From positions 8,556,001 through 8,620,000 of the forward strand of contig JAYKYS010000005.1 in NCBI GenBank assembly GCA_036924285.1: 64,000 bases of DNA, given 5' to 3'. The notes beneath the pieces were generated by a model. It was not told the DNA's origin and searched no databases. It saw only the letters and a list, made by a program, of their open reading frames with translations. Below, piece after piece: positions 35,801 through 48,547 of the stretch. The DNA is from Asterella californica. Taxonomy: Eukaryota > Streptophyta > Marchantiopsida > Marchantiales > Aytoniaceae. The position numbers and the translations under genes are program-made. How positions within the stretch are numbered: position 1 is the stretch's first letter; every line of letters starts with the position of its first letter.

Positions 35801-36763
35801 TGAAATGTGTTTGCAATTTTTTGCAGGTAACAGCTGTCGATCCAGCAATGGAAGCAGCCGCAAAGCTCTTGGAGACTTTTGCTGCAGATGTTGCTGCTGG
35901 GAAGATGAGCAGGGGTCGCCTGAAACACGGAGCTCCCTGGCGGCACCCACCCAGAACGCTCAAGAAACAGCGGCGGTGGGCTCGTTTGCAGCTCATAGAC
36001 TATATACAGGCGTTAGCGGACACTGAATTTGCGGTCAGTATTATTTCATATTCAAGACTTTAAAGTCTTCTGGAATTTAATGCGTTGTAGGACACGCTGG
36101 GAAGTGTATACGAGTAGTATTCGTTAGTCATTACCCACGATGGCTTTCATCTGGAGAAGACAAACTTAGACTTTTCTGAGTTCTCACGTTCTGCAACTCC
36201 TCTAACGGTTGCAGATCAACCACCGAGAAGAGAGAGCCCAAGAGTTTCTAGACGACCCTTCAACTGATGCCCTCTTGCATGTAAGCACGTGCAGGTCACT
36301 TTTGAACTATTTCTTGCTTGATAGTTTCTTTGCTTCCTAGTAAGAAATCGTTGTATGTGGCCATTCCGCATCCAGAGCTTTCGATAATGGAAGGCTAACT
36401 GGTATACTGTGACAGGTGGGCCTGTTATACAAGCAAAGAGAACCTCCTTACCTACGACCAATCACTCGCGGAATTGCCAGGTGTCTTGTACGATGGTAAG
36501 ATAACAATGCAGACGGTTTTCATGGAACCGCAGGTTGTCCATCCTTTTGTTGCTAGGAAGCTCGGTTCATCTGCCTTTTCAAATGCTGTTCTTGCGTTTA
36601 GACGAGGATAATGTATTGGTTCTCTGTGGTAATCTTCATCTTCTGCCGTTGTTCTGGCAGGCAAGTCAGAGAACGACTTAATTTGTCAATCGCAGAAAAG
36701 ATGACGTACAGATGGCACCGGCTCATAAGAGGGCGATATTATCGTCAACTTAATGTAATTTAA
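32848..36763 (+). CDS. P-loop NTPase, organelle-targeted plant family (possible nonsense codon)
   Basis: Eleven exons: 32848-33217, 33328-34037, 34184-34347, 34469-34529, 34813-34878, 35179-35264, 35317-35557, 35827-36033, 36215-36280, 36416-36495 and 36661-36763. They sum to 718 codons in phase. The start MAATLPSALSSSLRSAALLL has a good ATG context and looks like an organelle presequence. The P-loop GPRGVGKRT is at residues about 112-120, with Arg where Ser/Thr is usual. LIINNLDLM (about 363) is a Walker B-like strand and GCIPIIAVSSD a sensor-like strand. The C-terminal part (DPAMEAAAKLLETF, HGAPWRHPPR, PYLRPITRGIARCLVRW) resembles a conserved plant P-loop family of unknown role. One problem: in the phase-consistent join of exons 6 and 7, a TAG (35348-35350) is in frame. 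Either that junction is wrong or the gene carries a nonsense mutation. No other damage is seen. Confidence 0.82.
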
Positions 36764-38036
36764 TATATACATATTCAAAGAGTGCTGCATCTCATCGACA
36801 CTGTATGACTAAGAATGGCTTCTGCTGGGTCAAATTGTTTTGCACGAAGACGCAGAAGTAGAAAACGACATCTGTCGTTCTGTAGTTCTTTCACCCGGTA
36901 GTTCTTTCCCGGTATTTGGGCGACACGTAGCTTGAACGACGTATAAACGATATCTTTGGGGACGAGAATACAAAGTCTAAATAGTAGGACGTCGTTTTCC
37001 GGGTCGTGATGCGTTGATAGTGAAGTCCGCATCTACAGATTGGATCTGTATGTTCACGGACTTTTGTGAACGCTACGTAGAATGAAGAACGACGATATTC
37101 TTCTGTGGGGCAGATAAATTCGCTGGGCAGGCCAAATTCTGAATAAAAATCGGAGTCAACTAAAAAGATGAAAGTAAATCGACCGTTATCACCTCGTGGT
37201 AGGCTCGCTCGTGTATCGGTAGTGACCGCAAAACGTATCCGGTTTGAACCTTTGTATCGTGAAGTCATCACTACAACAGAGAAATAATATTCAAATATGA
37301 AGTCCCTGGAGCATAAATTCCTACACACGTTTCATTTCATCTTTCACGCTACAGTTTAACCTACATTTCTTGCTGACCAATTTACGCTGCACGAACCTAC
37401 TGCAACCAAAACCCAGATAAAACCTGTGAACCGTAAACACCGTGAGAACCTCTATGGCTGAGAAGTCCCGGAATATAATATGTTGGAACAAGAACAAGAG
37501 CTGGCTGCTAGACAAGGAGTTGCCCGTTGCCGCGATCATCGCTGAACTACGAACGTTTTGCGAATGCGCGAACCAGCGCGAACCTTGATATAAATCGCCT
37601 TTTTACAAGAGAGACATGACTACAGTGGCTAAAGCGGACGACCGGTCCGTTCCCTCCCACGAGAAGGAACAGCCGAGAGTTCCCACACGAACGCGCAACT
37701 ATATCTGATGAATTAACGCTGGATTTGTCACTGCTAACGGCAATCTTAGCCAGCAGCATTTACAATCACGAGCCATAAAGAGCTTAAAAAGCGAAGAAAC
37801 GGAGGAGGAGGTTGTCGTTCCACCAAGACATGAGTAGGTGATAGAGTTTCGATCAACGGGAAATTACGTCAACTCTCTATTAACAAGGCTAGTTCAAGAA
37901 AACTCCGAAGTCCGCATTCGGTCGAAAGCTGGTCCCCTATCGAAACCAGCATCAGCTACCCCTTTCATATTAACAAGGTACAATCATACTCTACCATATA
38001 CCTGTCTTAGGTACAAACCTAGCTAGCAGACAACAT
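36764..38036. other. Convergent intergenic region
   Basis: Lies between two genes that converge (P-loop + and XBAT35-like -), so it should hold both 3' UTRs. The open frames on the minus strand (for example 37328-36891) show no known motif. Confidence 0.5.
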
Positions 38037-41000
38037 TTACACAGCGTAGACTTTGACGACTTGTTGAATCGGCGCCCGACATACAGGACAGCCCCAATCT
38101 TTCGACTTAATCTCCGTCAAACAACTCATGCAACCTGCTAAGTGGCCACACGGAATACAAACCGCTTCCGCAGGTGCATCCCAGCATACGACGCACTGAG
38201 CTCCAGCCGTCTTTTCTTCCGTCTTCTTCTCACTGGCCGGAACTTCCACGAGAGCAAGTTTATTTGAATAGTCAACCTCCACAGGTGATGTATCGACTGA
38301 GGGATAAGAGATGGGGCCTTCCAGCAGCGGAAGAGGAGGTGCTGAAGGAAGAAGGGGTGGAGCCGAGGGTGAGGGTAAGGCAAAGTCGCCAGAAGCCTGG
38401 GGTGGGGAGGTACCAGGCCTCGAACCGGTTTGTTTAGTGCTTCCTGGCCTAGAATCGGATGCACTAGAGCTAGTTTCAGACGAATTACGTAGTCTAGAAG
38501 GTCCAGCTCCTGTACTGGAACCAGGAGCCCACCCACTGTAGCCGGACTGCTCACCCTCGTCAGCCCACCCACCAAAATCTGCCGTTCCTCCTTTCCCTGT
38601 GTCAGATGGTCCATAACTACTCCGCCCACTATCCCAGGACGACGAGGGCTTCGCTGATGGAGACAACGGGAATCCTTCAGCTGAAGCAGTGAGGAGGGAT
38701 GCATCTATTGCCATAGCCAAAGCAACATCTTCTGGGAGAGGATCCTCTTGGAGGTGAGAAGGAGGCAAGATCTTGCTTGGTTTTCCTTTCCCTGTTGGAG
38801 GAGGAGGAGGAGCAGACGAGCTCGGCTTCCCTTTGCCAGACGCAGATGGAGCGCCAAGTGCAATAGGAGGAGCCGTGGGCGCTGGAGGAGGTGGAGGTGG
38901 AGGCTGACGTACAGGAGGAGGAGGAGGTGGAGGAGTTAATGCTGGCTGTTGATTATTCGGAACAGACGGTTGCGCACCCGTCGGGCGAATCAAAGCTTGT
39001 AACCCTTGCAATGCGACCTGTGATGGTAGACCTGGTTGAGTCGATGATGCAGCTCCAGTCTATACACAACGCAGGCCAAGTGAGTTAGAACTTTATCACA
39101 AAGTGCTGTCAGTCTCCGGTGACTGTAAACTTTAACCGGTCCTTCCTAAAACACAATGGAAACACGGTATGGATATCTCTAAGGTCATGGAAGCTCTCTA
39201 ACGTATCGGTGACTAAATTACCTGGCGTATTCCCCTGGCGCATGCTTTGTAAAGCCTGTCAAGCTGAGCTTTGTCACCCTCAATCTCCGACAGGAACTTG
39301 AACTTGACTTCTGTTGTCGATGGCCAACAATGCAGTGAACGATACAGATCAGAATTAAACTTTTCCTCTGACAATGCCATTACGAATTTAAAGCGGAACT
39401 TGGAAAGATTTACGAGATTTCTGAAGGCGAAAACAAAATCTACTTGGTGTAAGAGGAGTCCGATTCTTTGAATCTGCCCTAAATAATTCTCTTAAGGCAG
39501 GCAATCATGTCCTGGGTACAGACGCAACGCCTCAGAATGAAGCAAAAATTTACCCACTGTCGGCAAACATTCACTTACTTGCGTTCTTGTCTGTGGCCGA
39601 AATTACCAGCTGAGGGTCGGGCAAGCTGAATTTAGGTTCCTCCACTTCAGCCTTAGCTAGGGAAATCACTGTGCGCGGAATCGCAACCTAACACATCCAT
39701 TTCCATCAACACTATTATTTTTGACCATCTACATCAACACTAACAATTTTTACCACCGACAATGTTTGTTACAACTTGATTCCAAGGATACAGGTAAGGA
39801 AAACGAAAAGCTGCGACCAACAACGAGAAATTTCTGTATGAGGGACCGGGTCTTTTTCCAGCTCCAAGTGTGGTAACCTAGCCAGAATGGTGTGCATTGC
39901 GCAAGCAACGATCCAGACAATTCTTTGTGCAGAATATCTATACACAACTTACGAACTTTGCAAGCTGGAGGCAACGGAGAGTTCACTCCTCCATTCCAGA
40001 GACGTACCTACAGGCAACAAGACCCAAATTAATTCATTATATTATTTCTAGCTCAGCTCAGCGGGTACCAAACAGGCAGCCTGAAAATAAGGGGAATGTA
40101 GAACATGTCTCACCTTAGGAGACTGATATATCACCAACTCATTTCTGGAAGGCCTTCTCGTATCTGACTCCGTAGGTAAAACTACCACCCAACTGTTTGA
40201 GACTTACAACAAAACATAAGGCCCTGTTAAACAATATCCGCAAACAATTCCCAGGGGCAAGGTCCACACCACATCCCAGACACTGAGGAACAGCCCAGGA
40301 TAACTTCATAACTTCTGCAGAAGCTCGGTCATGCGGATATGAATACGATACCCGTCATATTTAACTGCCTACTGGCGCTATTCAAGTGGCGGAAATGTGA
40401 ACAACGAAATTATCAAGTATCAACTCTGACTTAATGAAAAAGAATACTCACACTTTCTTCATAAATAGCTGCGGCGCATAGGTTTCCAAAAATCCTGGAC
40501 CCGATAGCTCCCGCATCATACCACTGAAGAGGCATATACGCTCCTGTGCACAACCAAGAAAATACAGGCGTGTTTTACGTAAAACCTCCAAGTTTCACGG
40601 ACCAGCATTTGTAACAAATACCCAAAACAAGAAGGTTGAAACCTAGATTTCAGTCACCGACCTCTACGATTCTTACGACCGACACATGATTCCTTTGCCT
40701 TGCCATGTCCAGGGGTGTCAATCCATCGTCGTTGATAGCAAGAGGATCAGCTGCAAACGATTTGAATCAGGATCAGCTGAATCCAACAGCTGAAAATAAT
40801 AACGTTGTTGAAATGATGTTATTGGCAGACTGGTAAGACTGCAAACACACGACTTACCACCACGAGAAAGTAGGAGAAGAACGGTCTTGTCAAGACCCCT
40901 CTTTGCAGCATGATGGAGCGGAAAACCCCCGTGAGTTCCTGTGACACATTACTAGTCAGAATGTGAACTTCAGAATGTAACGACATTGGGGTAAACTGGG

Positions 41001-42045
41001 GTTCCAGTTCTCATATCACAAAATCTGGACCATTCGACTTTATGGGCTGATTGGCCGCGGTTGGTGAACTTACAGAGCCAGAAGATCCATTTTCAAGTCA
41101 TATGGTCCCCGTGTACAAGCAAATGAATCTCACTCCAGGATATACAAATGTCCATTTCCTTCCATGTTCGTGTTACAAAACCACATTGGCAAGTCTACGT
41201 TTCTTCTATGGCGGAGAAAGATCAGTACCAGGCCTGTAGGCATCAAGTTTTGCACCCTCATTTAGCAGTGTTATCACCATATCATATAGGTCTCCACGTG
41301 TACATGCCAGGATAAGCGGTGTCCTTCCTTCTTTGTCGACCCACTGTGATGTTGTGACACACCGAGAAGTTAAGTTACAGTTCAGAAGTTCCAAAGTGAA
41401 AGGGGAGAAAGTATGGCCGCTGCTGCTTACAGCAGTACACGAGTAAAATCAACAACGAGTGGCGAAAACACAAGATTATCTCAAGAACTATAAGATACTT
41501 GTTAGAAAGCGAGCAAGAAGGGTTCAACACGGACCTAATCACAAGCAAATACATACAAGACATGAAACATACGATTTCTCATACTCAACAGCTAATTATA
41601 TCTTACCAAGAGGGTCAGATCAGCTGATTAAGTGGTAAACTGACCGAACGCCATTATACCTCATAGAACAAAAGATAAGATATAACATTACTCCCATGTA
41701 CACCCAACGTAAAGCAGTACCCACACTAGCCAACGTTATGTTACCCCAAGCGATACTCGTCACCGAAAATGGATGGTCGGCTAAACCCCTGTAAACAAAA
41801 CATCTCCTCAGGTTCGTAAAATGGAACCACAGATTAATATTGAACCATAGAGACTCATAGACACATGGGCTCAGTAACAAGAACCCTCCTCAGATCCATT
41901 GGTAGTGAGAAATCATCGGCAAACATCCACAACGGAGACTGACCTCCAAGGAAGCTCCATCTCGCCTCAGAGTTTTCACAGCTTGATGATTTGATTGCGT
42001 CACTGCCTGATACAGCTGCTCCTCTCTGGACGGACCATTCCCCAT
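38037..42045 (-). CDS. XBAT35: XBAT35/XBOS34-type ankyrin-RING E3 ubiquitin ligase
   Basis: Nine exons close in phase to 592 residues: 42045-41944, 41343-41229, 40938-40858, 40750-40662, 40543-40452, 40192-40114, 39687-39579, 39310-39222 and 39059-38037. The start MGNGPSREEQLYQAV has Gly2, typical of N-myristoylation. Ankyrin repeats occupy about residues 35-128 (GRTPLILAC, FPLHHAAKRG, GLTPLDMARQRNH). The family-specific middle has ICLFSGMMREL, KKVWVVVLP, QLDRLYKACARG and GPISYPSVDTSPV. The last exon has proline tracts (about 295-316), a UIM-like EDVALAMAIDASLL (about 362-375), two PSAP motifs (about 483-493) and a C3HC4 RING (541-580, C-x2-C-x11-C-x-H-x3-C-x2-C-x10-C-x2-C). It should transfer ubiquitin from an E2 to substrates recognised by the ankyrin part, at membranes if acylated. 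It is intact and slightly longer than the Arabidopsis protein (about 460). Confidence 0.94.
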
Positions 42046-43778
42046 TTCCCGACAGTATTGCCTGCACGCGTGTAAAACGACACATAATTTACTTCAGGTT
42101 CCCGGTACACATATAACTTGTAAGGATAAAGAGGCATCTCGTTTTGGGAGATTCGCCTCATTTAGGCTCAAGGCTGTCGTTATGAAACGTCAGTGTCATG
42201 CGTATATCTCATCAGGACTTTTTGCTCGTTCCTCATCCTAGAACTAGTACGAAGTCCTAAGAATCAACGTTGAACAAATCGAGAAACACAATCTGGCTGC
42301 GCCTCACAATTACATGCGACAGATAGTCAATACTGCTAAAGCCCTCGTCACCCTAAGCATGCTGTGAATCAACTGATAAATCAAGCTACTCGCGATACAG
42401 AGGTCTGTGACCGTCACGGTGTGATTACAAACGGTGGGCACAGAACCAAATTGACCGAACATGGCTCTACTGCTGATGTATGGCAAATCCGGGCTTTGGA
42501 AGACTTGAATAGACTCTCTAATTGTCCAGATCTGAAACTTAAATGAGTGTTGAATGCTAATCCAATTCCTCGTCCGATCGGGGCAACTTGCAGTTCTCAC
42601 GCCCCGAGTTGAACGGCACTCCAATTAACCACTCAAGCAGAGATCGTACCAAGTTGTAGGTCTCTGGAAATCAGTTCACCAGCCTGCTCCACGCCCTGCT
42701 CTTGCCTTCCTAAAAAGTTCGAGTAATCGATGTAGCAAAGGCCAGCCACAGGACGTCAAGGCGGACAACAGGACTTCGCCTCCCTCTCTCTGATGAGATA
42801 TGAGAGAGATGAGACAAGAGCCGAGAAACACAGGAAATGGTAACTCTGAAGGCAGCTATGTCGCGCAAGGATGAGCGACTATTTTGATGTGCTCTTACAG
42901 GAATTGCAGAAATTATCGTGACTTAGTGTGTGGGGTACGAAAGGAGAGAGGAAAATAAATGTACAGACTACAAATGTTTTGCACTACAACGCACAACACA
43001 ACACAGAGACAGAATCTACCGGAAAGAAAACTGGCAAGCGCAGAACACACTCACTCAATCAACCAATCAACCACTCAACTCAGAAGAAACAATTCCAGGC
43101 CACAATGTCTGACGGTGACCTAGTTAGAAACGGACGAGATGCAGAGAACAGAGAAAAGGTAGAAGAGAAGATAGAGCGCACAGGGACAGAGGACAGGGAA
43201 GTGCAGGGAAGGATAAAAAGGAAAGGTAGAAACGGACAAAAATCATGAGATGAGACGAGAAGAGAAGGGGCAGAGAAAGGAAACGAGAGTGACGAACAGC
43301 AACGCCTCGTGTCTTGCTAACACTGCATGGGATCGCATCGACTGATTGATATTTTTATTCCGTAACACCTCCCTTCACTGCAAATCAACCCCTCCCGTCC
43401 TCACCCCCACCCGTTCCCGACTTCCCTTTCCCTTTCCCTCTCCTCTCCGAGTCTCCCCTCCCCTCCCCTCCTATTTCAAACTTCTCTCCCGTTCCTCCCT
43501 CGGTCTCTTCTCCTCGCACTCCCCACTTCTGGACGAAAAAAGATGTCGGGAAGAGAATAGAACCAGAGAACGGAGGAGGGTAGGACGAATCTCACAAGCA
43601 CAAAAGAAGGGTGAATTTTACCACAATCCTTTCCGAGCAGCCACTGGGGCCAACCCAACCTGGTGGACCCGACAACCCCGTCGGAGTCGCTCGGACGGAC
43701 CGTCTTCTCTAAACTCGTCGCCGGATCTCGTCTCCGTACGTTCACCAGTACCGTAACTTCACAGCATAGTACCTACGC
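42046..43778. other. Region between divergent starts; pyrimidine-rich 5' flank
   Basis: This is the 5' side of the XBAT35-like gene. A strongly pyrimidine-rich stretch at about 43,380-43,530 (CTCCCCTCCCC runs) resembles a plant 5' UTR or core promoter for transcription to the right. Open frames here are low-complexity. Confidence 0.4.
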
Positions 43779-44067
43779 GGTTATGAATATTCCATGTAGC
43801 GATCTCTTTGATAAGTCTCGTCGGTGGGCTTCCTGGCTACCACTACATAGTCAAGCAATGAACGACCTTCTGGGCTCTTCTCTAACTGCTGCTCACGTGG
43901 CACCTCTTGGCTGCCCTTTCCCCGCCGCTGCTGTCAATTTGGCACGTCGCCGACGTCGCGGATACTGCTCGGAAGAGATTAGGGAGTTTGAAGCCTGGAA
44001 GGTTTGGTCGTTGACTCCGCAACAGCGGATTCCACACCGTTCTCCTTTGACGGTATCATCAGACTAA
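43779..44067 (+). CDS. Possible first exon encoding an organelle-targeted N-terminus
   Basis: From ATG 43779 an open frame begins MNIPCSDLFDKSRRW. It is Leu/Ser/Ala/Arg-rich and reaches LARRRRRGYCSEE at about residues 55-67. Arg-rich RGYCS-type sites are typical of mitochondrial presequence cleavage. A possible donor (AAG|GTTTGG) follows EFEAWK. The rest of the gene was not found within 1.5 kb, so this could be a truncated gene, a gene with a long intron, or a chance frame. No domain is recognised. Confidence 0.28.
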
Positions 44068-45520
44068 ACGGTGTTAGCACGAACGGATCGAGCTTCGAGA
44101 TCATCGAGTGCCGTCAAAGTTTGATGATCTCGACCTCGATTCTTCTCTGATTGAGCCAAGAATGCTTCTTGTTGACTTGGGCATTATTTCTTCTATGATC
44201 TCGAATCATTTCATAATAGGAAAACCATTTGATCTCGTATCATGCGTGTAGTTTCGTTTTCTCCTTTTTCTCCTCAGGACAGTTTTGCGGTGGAGCTTTG
44301 GATCTGCCGGTAGCGGGGGCTCTTATTAGTAGACTGACTGGGCTCGATCCCAACTACCATCTGGGGCCTGCCTAAGATGGTGAGGGGCGACACTATTCTA
44401 ACGCCTGCTGGTTTTCGCTCCAACTTTAGGTTTTCGCTCCAACTTTAGCACCCAATGTTTTAGAGTAGATCGGAGTACCGTACTCCCATTGATTTTGATC
44501 TACAAGAAGGTGATATCTGTGTGAGACTGTGAGTTCACTAGTGCCTCGTTTAGAGTGGGCCTACGTAGACTTTCATTTGACTTTGTCGTTTTAGACCGTA
44601 GACTCAGGTTTTGCATCTAAGTAATGATTGTATCTTCTTCCTTCCAAAGTCAACGTCCTGTCAGAAGGTCATTGGACTTTTTGAAGTTTGAACTGTGACG
44701 TCCTAAACACCAAACATCCTATTTTGTGAGCTTTTGCAGTTAGGATTAATATAACCTTTTCACCTTTTTAGCAGATGATAAGCGATGAGATGAATCATTA
44801 CGTGAATTTCGAGTGACAAGGATAACGTAAGCATGAAACTGATGTGATGGAATCGTTCAGTGCACACTGAATATGTCATATTTTTTCAAACCAAAAATGT
44901 TCTTGGTAGTACAGACAAGTCACAATTCCCTTTTAAACTTGTAATCCTGCAGTACTAAAGTATGGGCAACGGTTTGCTAGTACCAAAATATAACTCGCTT
45001 CCACTTGGGGTAAACCCTTCTGCTACACCCAAAATGATAGCGAAGCCATTTGCATGTATACAAGTGGAAGGAACTGCCATTGGGCAGGCGCCTGCACAGA
45101 TTGAACGGAATGGAGGAGTTCAAACATATCGCGGATTCACATTCCACTGACCGAGGGACGACCCACTGCGCTAGGCGTTTTGGGGGAAAGCTACTTCCGG
45201 TTCTCACATTTTTGAGTTAGGTCAGTTTTCTCTAAAGTCGCAAGGATGCGAGCGTTATTGCAATGCTTTTGCATAGCTATACGTCGATTGTGGAAACCCG
45301 AAAAGGAACGAGAGAAATTATTTGTCTAGTTTAATTTGTCGTGTTAGGAGATTGAGGGAGCGTAAGGAAGGAAAGTCACGAGTATGAAACACGTGGAAGA
45401 TATTTGGTCGTAGCAGGAAACAGTTACAGAGAGCGAGAAGGACGAGCTACTCGATCCATGTGTCTCATTCTCTAACCTTATGAAAGATCACCGAGATCGA
45501 AACATGATACGCTAGTCATT
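44068..45520. other. No gene recognised; small tandem duplication
   Basis: A unit of about 20 bp (TTTTCGCTCCAACTTTAG) is duplicated in tandem near 44,412-44,452. A 62-codon open frame at 44962-45150 and its minus-strand counterpart show no motif. Confidence 0.4.
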
Positions 45521-45810
45521 CAGGATTTTGAAAAATAGAAACTTTTCCAGCTTCGTATTAACAATCATCGTGTTGTAAAACATAGTGTGTATCGAGAGTG
45601 TGTCTCTTCAGTTATTTAGTTCTTGAACGGTCGAGTCCACTCCGAGACAAGTAGCAATCCTCTGATCTACTTTTCAGGATTTTGAAAAATAGAAACTTTT
45701 CCCCTTTCGTATTAACAATCATCGTGTTGTAAAACATAGTGTGTCTCTTCAGTTAGTTAGTTCTTGAACGGTCGAGTCCACTCCGAGACAAGTAGCAATG
45801 CTCTGATCTG
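45521..45810. repeat. Tandem duplication of the 3' end of the SET-domain gene
   Basis: Copy 1 (45521-45669, 149 bp) and copy 2 (45675-45810, 136 bp) are nearly identical, starting CAGGATTTTGAAAAATAG and ending CTCTGATCT. The main difference is a 12-13 bp segment present only in copy 1. Copy 2 covers the last codons and stop of the SET gene on the minus strand, so copy 1 is a duplicated gene end. Confidence 0.9.
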
Positions 45811-46340
45811 AATCGGCTTTTAAGCTTTCTGCCTTCGTGGACATTTTACTCGAGAAGGGGAACAGTAGTCGTCGAGCTCCTTTCTCAGTGAGGTGGTCGT
45901 GCAGGCATCTTTCACAACGGCATTCGAAATTCCATTTCCTTATGAACTCATGACGGTTGGGGTTGGAGCCGGCAGTATACAAGGTACTCAGCTCCTCTCC
46001 AGCCGTGAGATCTCTAGCTGCTCGTAAAAACATGGCCCTTCCAGCGAACGTGATGCCAGTACTCAAAATGCAAGAGTGGTTCAAGAAGGACGGAAGAACC
46101 CAGACACCGGACGATATAATGGAGGTAGGTTGGCCTTCTGCTTCCATTCTTAGTCCACCAAAGAGTGCTCGTGACGATCGAAGGTGTTGAATGTAACTTT
46201 CTTGACAACGTCGATAAAGATAGGTCTACATTCTTCTCCGGATCTGGAGACCAATCACTTCCAGGAATGAACAACTTCATTCCAGGGACTCCCAGATTTT
46301 CTTCTTCTGGTTTACCGGCCGTGAGGTAATAGACCTGATG
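45749..46340 (-). pseudogene. SET-domain protein fragment (SMYD/TPR-SET type), frameshifted
   Basis: The C-terminal half of a SET lysine methyltransferase domain with post-SET cysteines. In one frame (46147-45749): GVWVLPSFLNHSC with the conserved NHSC AdoMet-pocket motif, FLRAARDLTAGEELSTLY, then WNFECRCERC, ending in TGA at 45751-45749. Upstream, PGMKLFIPGSDWSPDPEKNVDLS is read in a second frame and IDVVKKVTFNTFDRHEH in a third. No intron of normal size can join these three frames, so at least two frameshifts are likely. The N-terminal half of the SET domain and any TPR region were not found upstream to 48.2 kb. It is probably a decayed copy. Assembly indels are a less likely alternative, because the neighbouring genes are intact. 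Confidence 0.62.
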
Positions 46341-48547
46341 TTTCCACTCCAGCCTTGCTTTTTTCTAGATCCTCAGCCTACATCATAAGGAATGATGCCC
46401 GGAGAGTTCAGGTTCTAGATACGTCGCTTCTATGCGCTGCGAGGTTTTGTCTTGGCCGGGGGGCATTTGAGGGAGTCGGGTCCCTGAAACATCGTGAAAG
46501 GAACTCCAGGTAATGGGAAGTTCACCGGGTTCATTCTCGTGTGTGTGCAATTTAGATTGGCAGAGTGCCCGCGGGTGTGACATGATTGTTTTGGAGTCGG
46601 AACTCCACAATTCACCGTGATGCTATCGGCATGTCCACGAGGAGAGGACCGGCAAGGGGATACGCTTCGTTAGACTGTGTTTAGCCGATTTAACCCGACT
46701 GCATTGCCCTTCCGGTAATCACTTAATCTGGGATTTTGCGTCATTAACTGGGATTTTGTTAGTTAGACAAAGAAATCCACGATGTACACAACTTTTAAAA
46801 ACCTGCATTGCAAGCATTTCATCGTAGGTCCCGACCGGAAAGAAACACAATTGCGCCTTTTTTCGTAGTTCTCAGGGCTCTCGAAATTTCTTTTAGAATT
46901 CTTTAGACTTCTCGTATGTTGTCTGTTCCTGTATTCTAACTCTGCCTTACCCACTTCATCAACACCTCCAGTGACCGAATATGTTCCCATCACGTTCTAT
47001 ATACCCACTGTTCAGCAATCAGAGTGAAGACGATCAAAGTCTAGGTTAGTATTCTCAATTGTCTTCTTCGTAGATTGTTCACCATCTATTACTGCCTTAG
47101 AGTTAGGAAATTTTGTGGCCTTGTCTCCAGACACGGAGAAGAATAGCTGGTGGCATCTGAGTTCCATCTCACACGTTATCCGCTACATTGCATTCAGGTT
47201 TCAGTCTTTCGTGTATACTGTTGGTATGTTCTCTGTTCTTGTTAAGCGTCACTGAGAAACTTGTCTGGCTCTAGACCTCTTTGTAAGCGCCAACAAAGAC
47301 TAGGAAAAGTCATGTTTCTGATACGATGGTGGTGATACTGTGGAGGAGAAGCCTCTGGAGTGAGTTCACGCTTTGCTGGCGAGTCAGAAATAGCAGTTGG
47401 CTCTACAGGAAAGAGGAGTACGCACTTTTCAGACATTTTCATGAGCTCCAAATAGTTGACACTGACCCGAGCAAGTGGTTTGGTTGTTTACAAACACTGA
47501 AGCAGCATACGAGCTAAGTTTGGAATCGATGGCGAAAGGAATTCTGTCCATGGTTCCAACTCTCCAGAGGCTGCCCTCCGTGAAATTGCTGTCTTCTTTG
47601 GAGTCAGCACTCAAGGTTTTGACTTCTCATCCGATCAATTTGGTTCATGTGCTCTCTGATGTGTCTCCTATCGGTACTTTTGTTCGGGTTCTAGCTGATT
47701 CAGTGTAAACGAAAGTAATAATTCTGATATCCTTCTGAGTTGAATCTGTAACTTTTCACTTCAGAGACAAGTTTCCTATCTGCTTGGGGTTTACACCGAG
47801 CATTGGGGAAAGAGAGTATTCTCCCTAAAGCTTTACCAAATCTTTACAATTCTATGCATCCCCAGTAACTACACATGTGCATAATTCTCCTTCCAAGCCA
47901 CAACAACAGACTTTGCTACTCAATGGCTCACAATGGAGCTGTTCACCACAGAACCAAGTTTAGGAACCTCAAGCTTCCGGGCAAATTTGAAACATGGTCT
48001 GTTACATGAGCATTCTCTTTAAGGACATAAACGTACCTCAGACCGGGATATAAATCACTCCGATATGACCTACAAAATCGCTACTTTCGTTGCTCGCCGA
48101 CTACTATCATATTTCAAGGAAAATTCGCTGTGAGTAGGCCGCAAGATACAGGCCCTTCCCGGATGCTTTGCGGTGGTACTTGTGTTGTAGCCTGATGTTT
48201 TCCATCATCAAAGCGCTTCGTGCACTCATTTTGATACACACACATTTTCACATTTTCATTATACTTTTCTTTTCATTTGATAACAATTAATCTAATGTTT
48301 TTTCTTCTTGCACTCATATGTATCGAACTGAAAATATTTTTACAAATATGATATCATATATTTTTTCGTATTTTCTAATAATAATTATATCATATACAAA
48401 TTGAAAACTAACATACTGTTATTTATATATCTATTTTTAATTTTTATAAATTTTGAAATATATGTAATAACATGGTCTGAAATTACTCGTTCTAACCTCT
48501 AGAATGTATATTTTTTTTGTAGTTGCTATTGACCACTACTCTCGAAA
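46341..48547. other. No supported gene upstream of the SET fragment
   Basis: Minus-strand open frames at 46610-46383, 47451-47242 and 47614-47429 could be exon debris of the SET gene but have no recognisable motif. The segment from about 48.2 kb becomes strongly AT-rich. Confidence 0.35.

Noticed and set aside
38138..38704. 188-codon minus-strand open frame and plus-strand frames opposite the last XBAT35 exon
   Set aside because: They are shadows of the intact RING-encoding frame.
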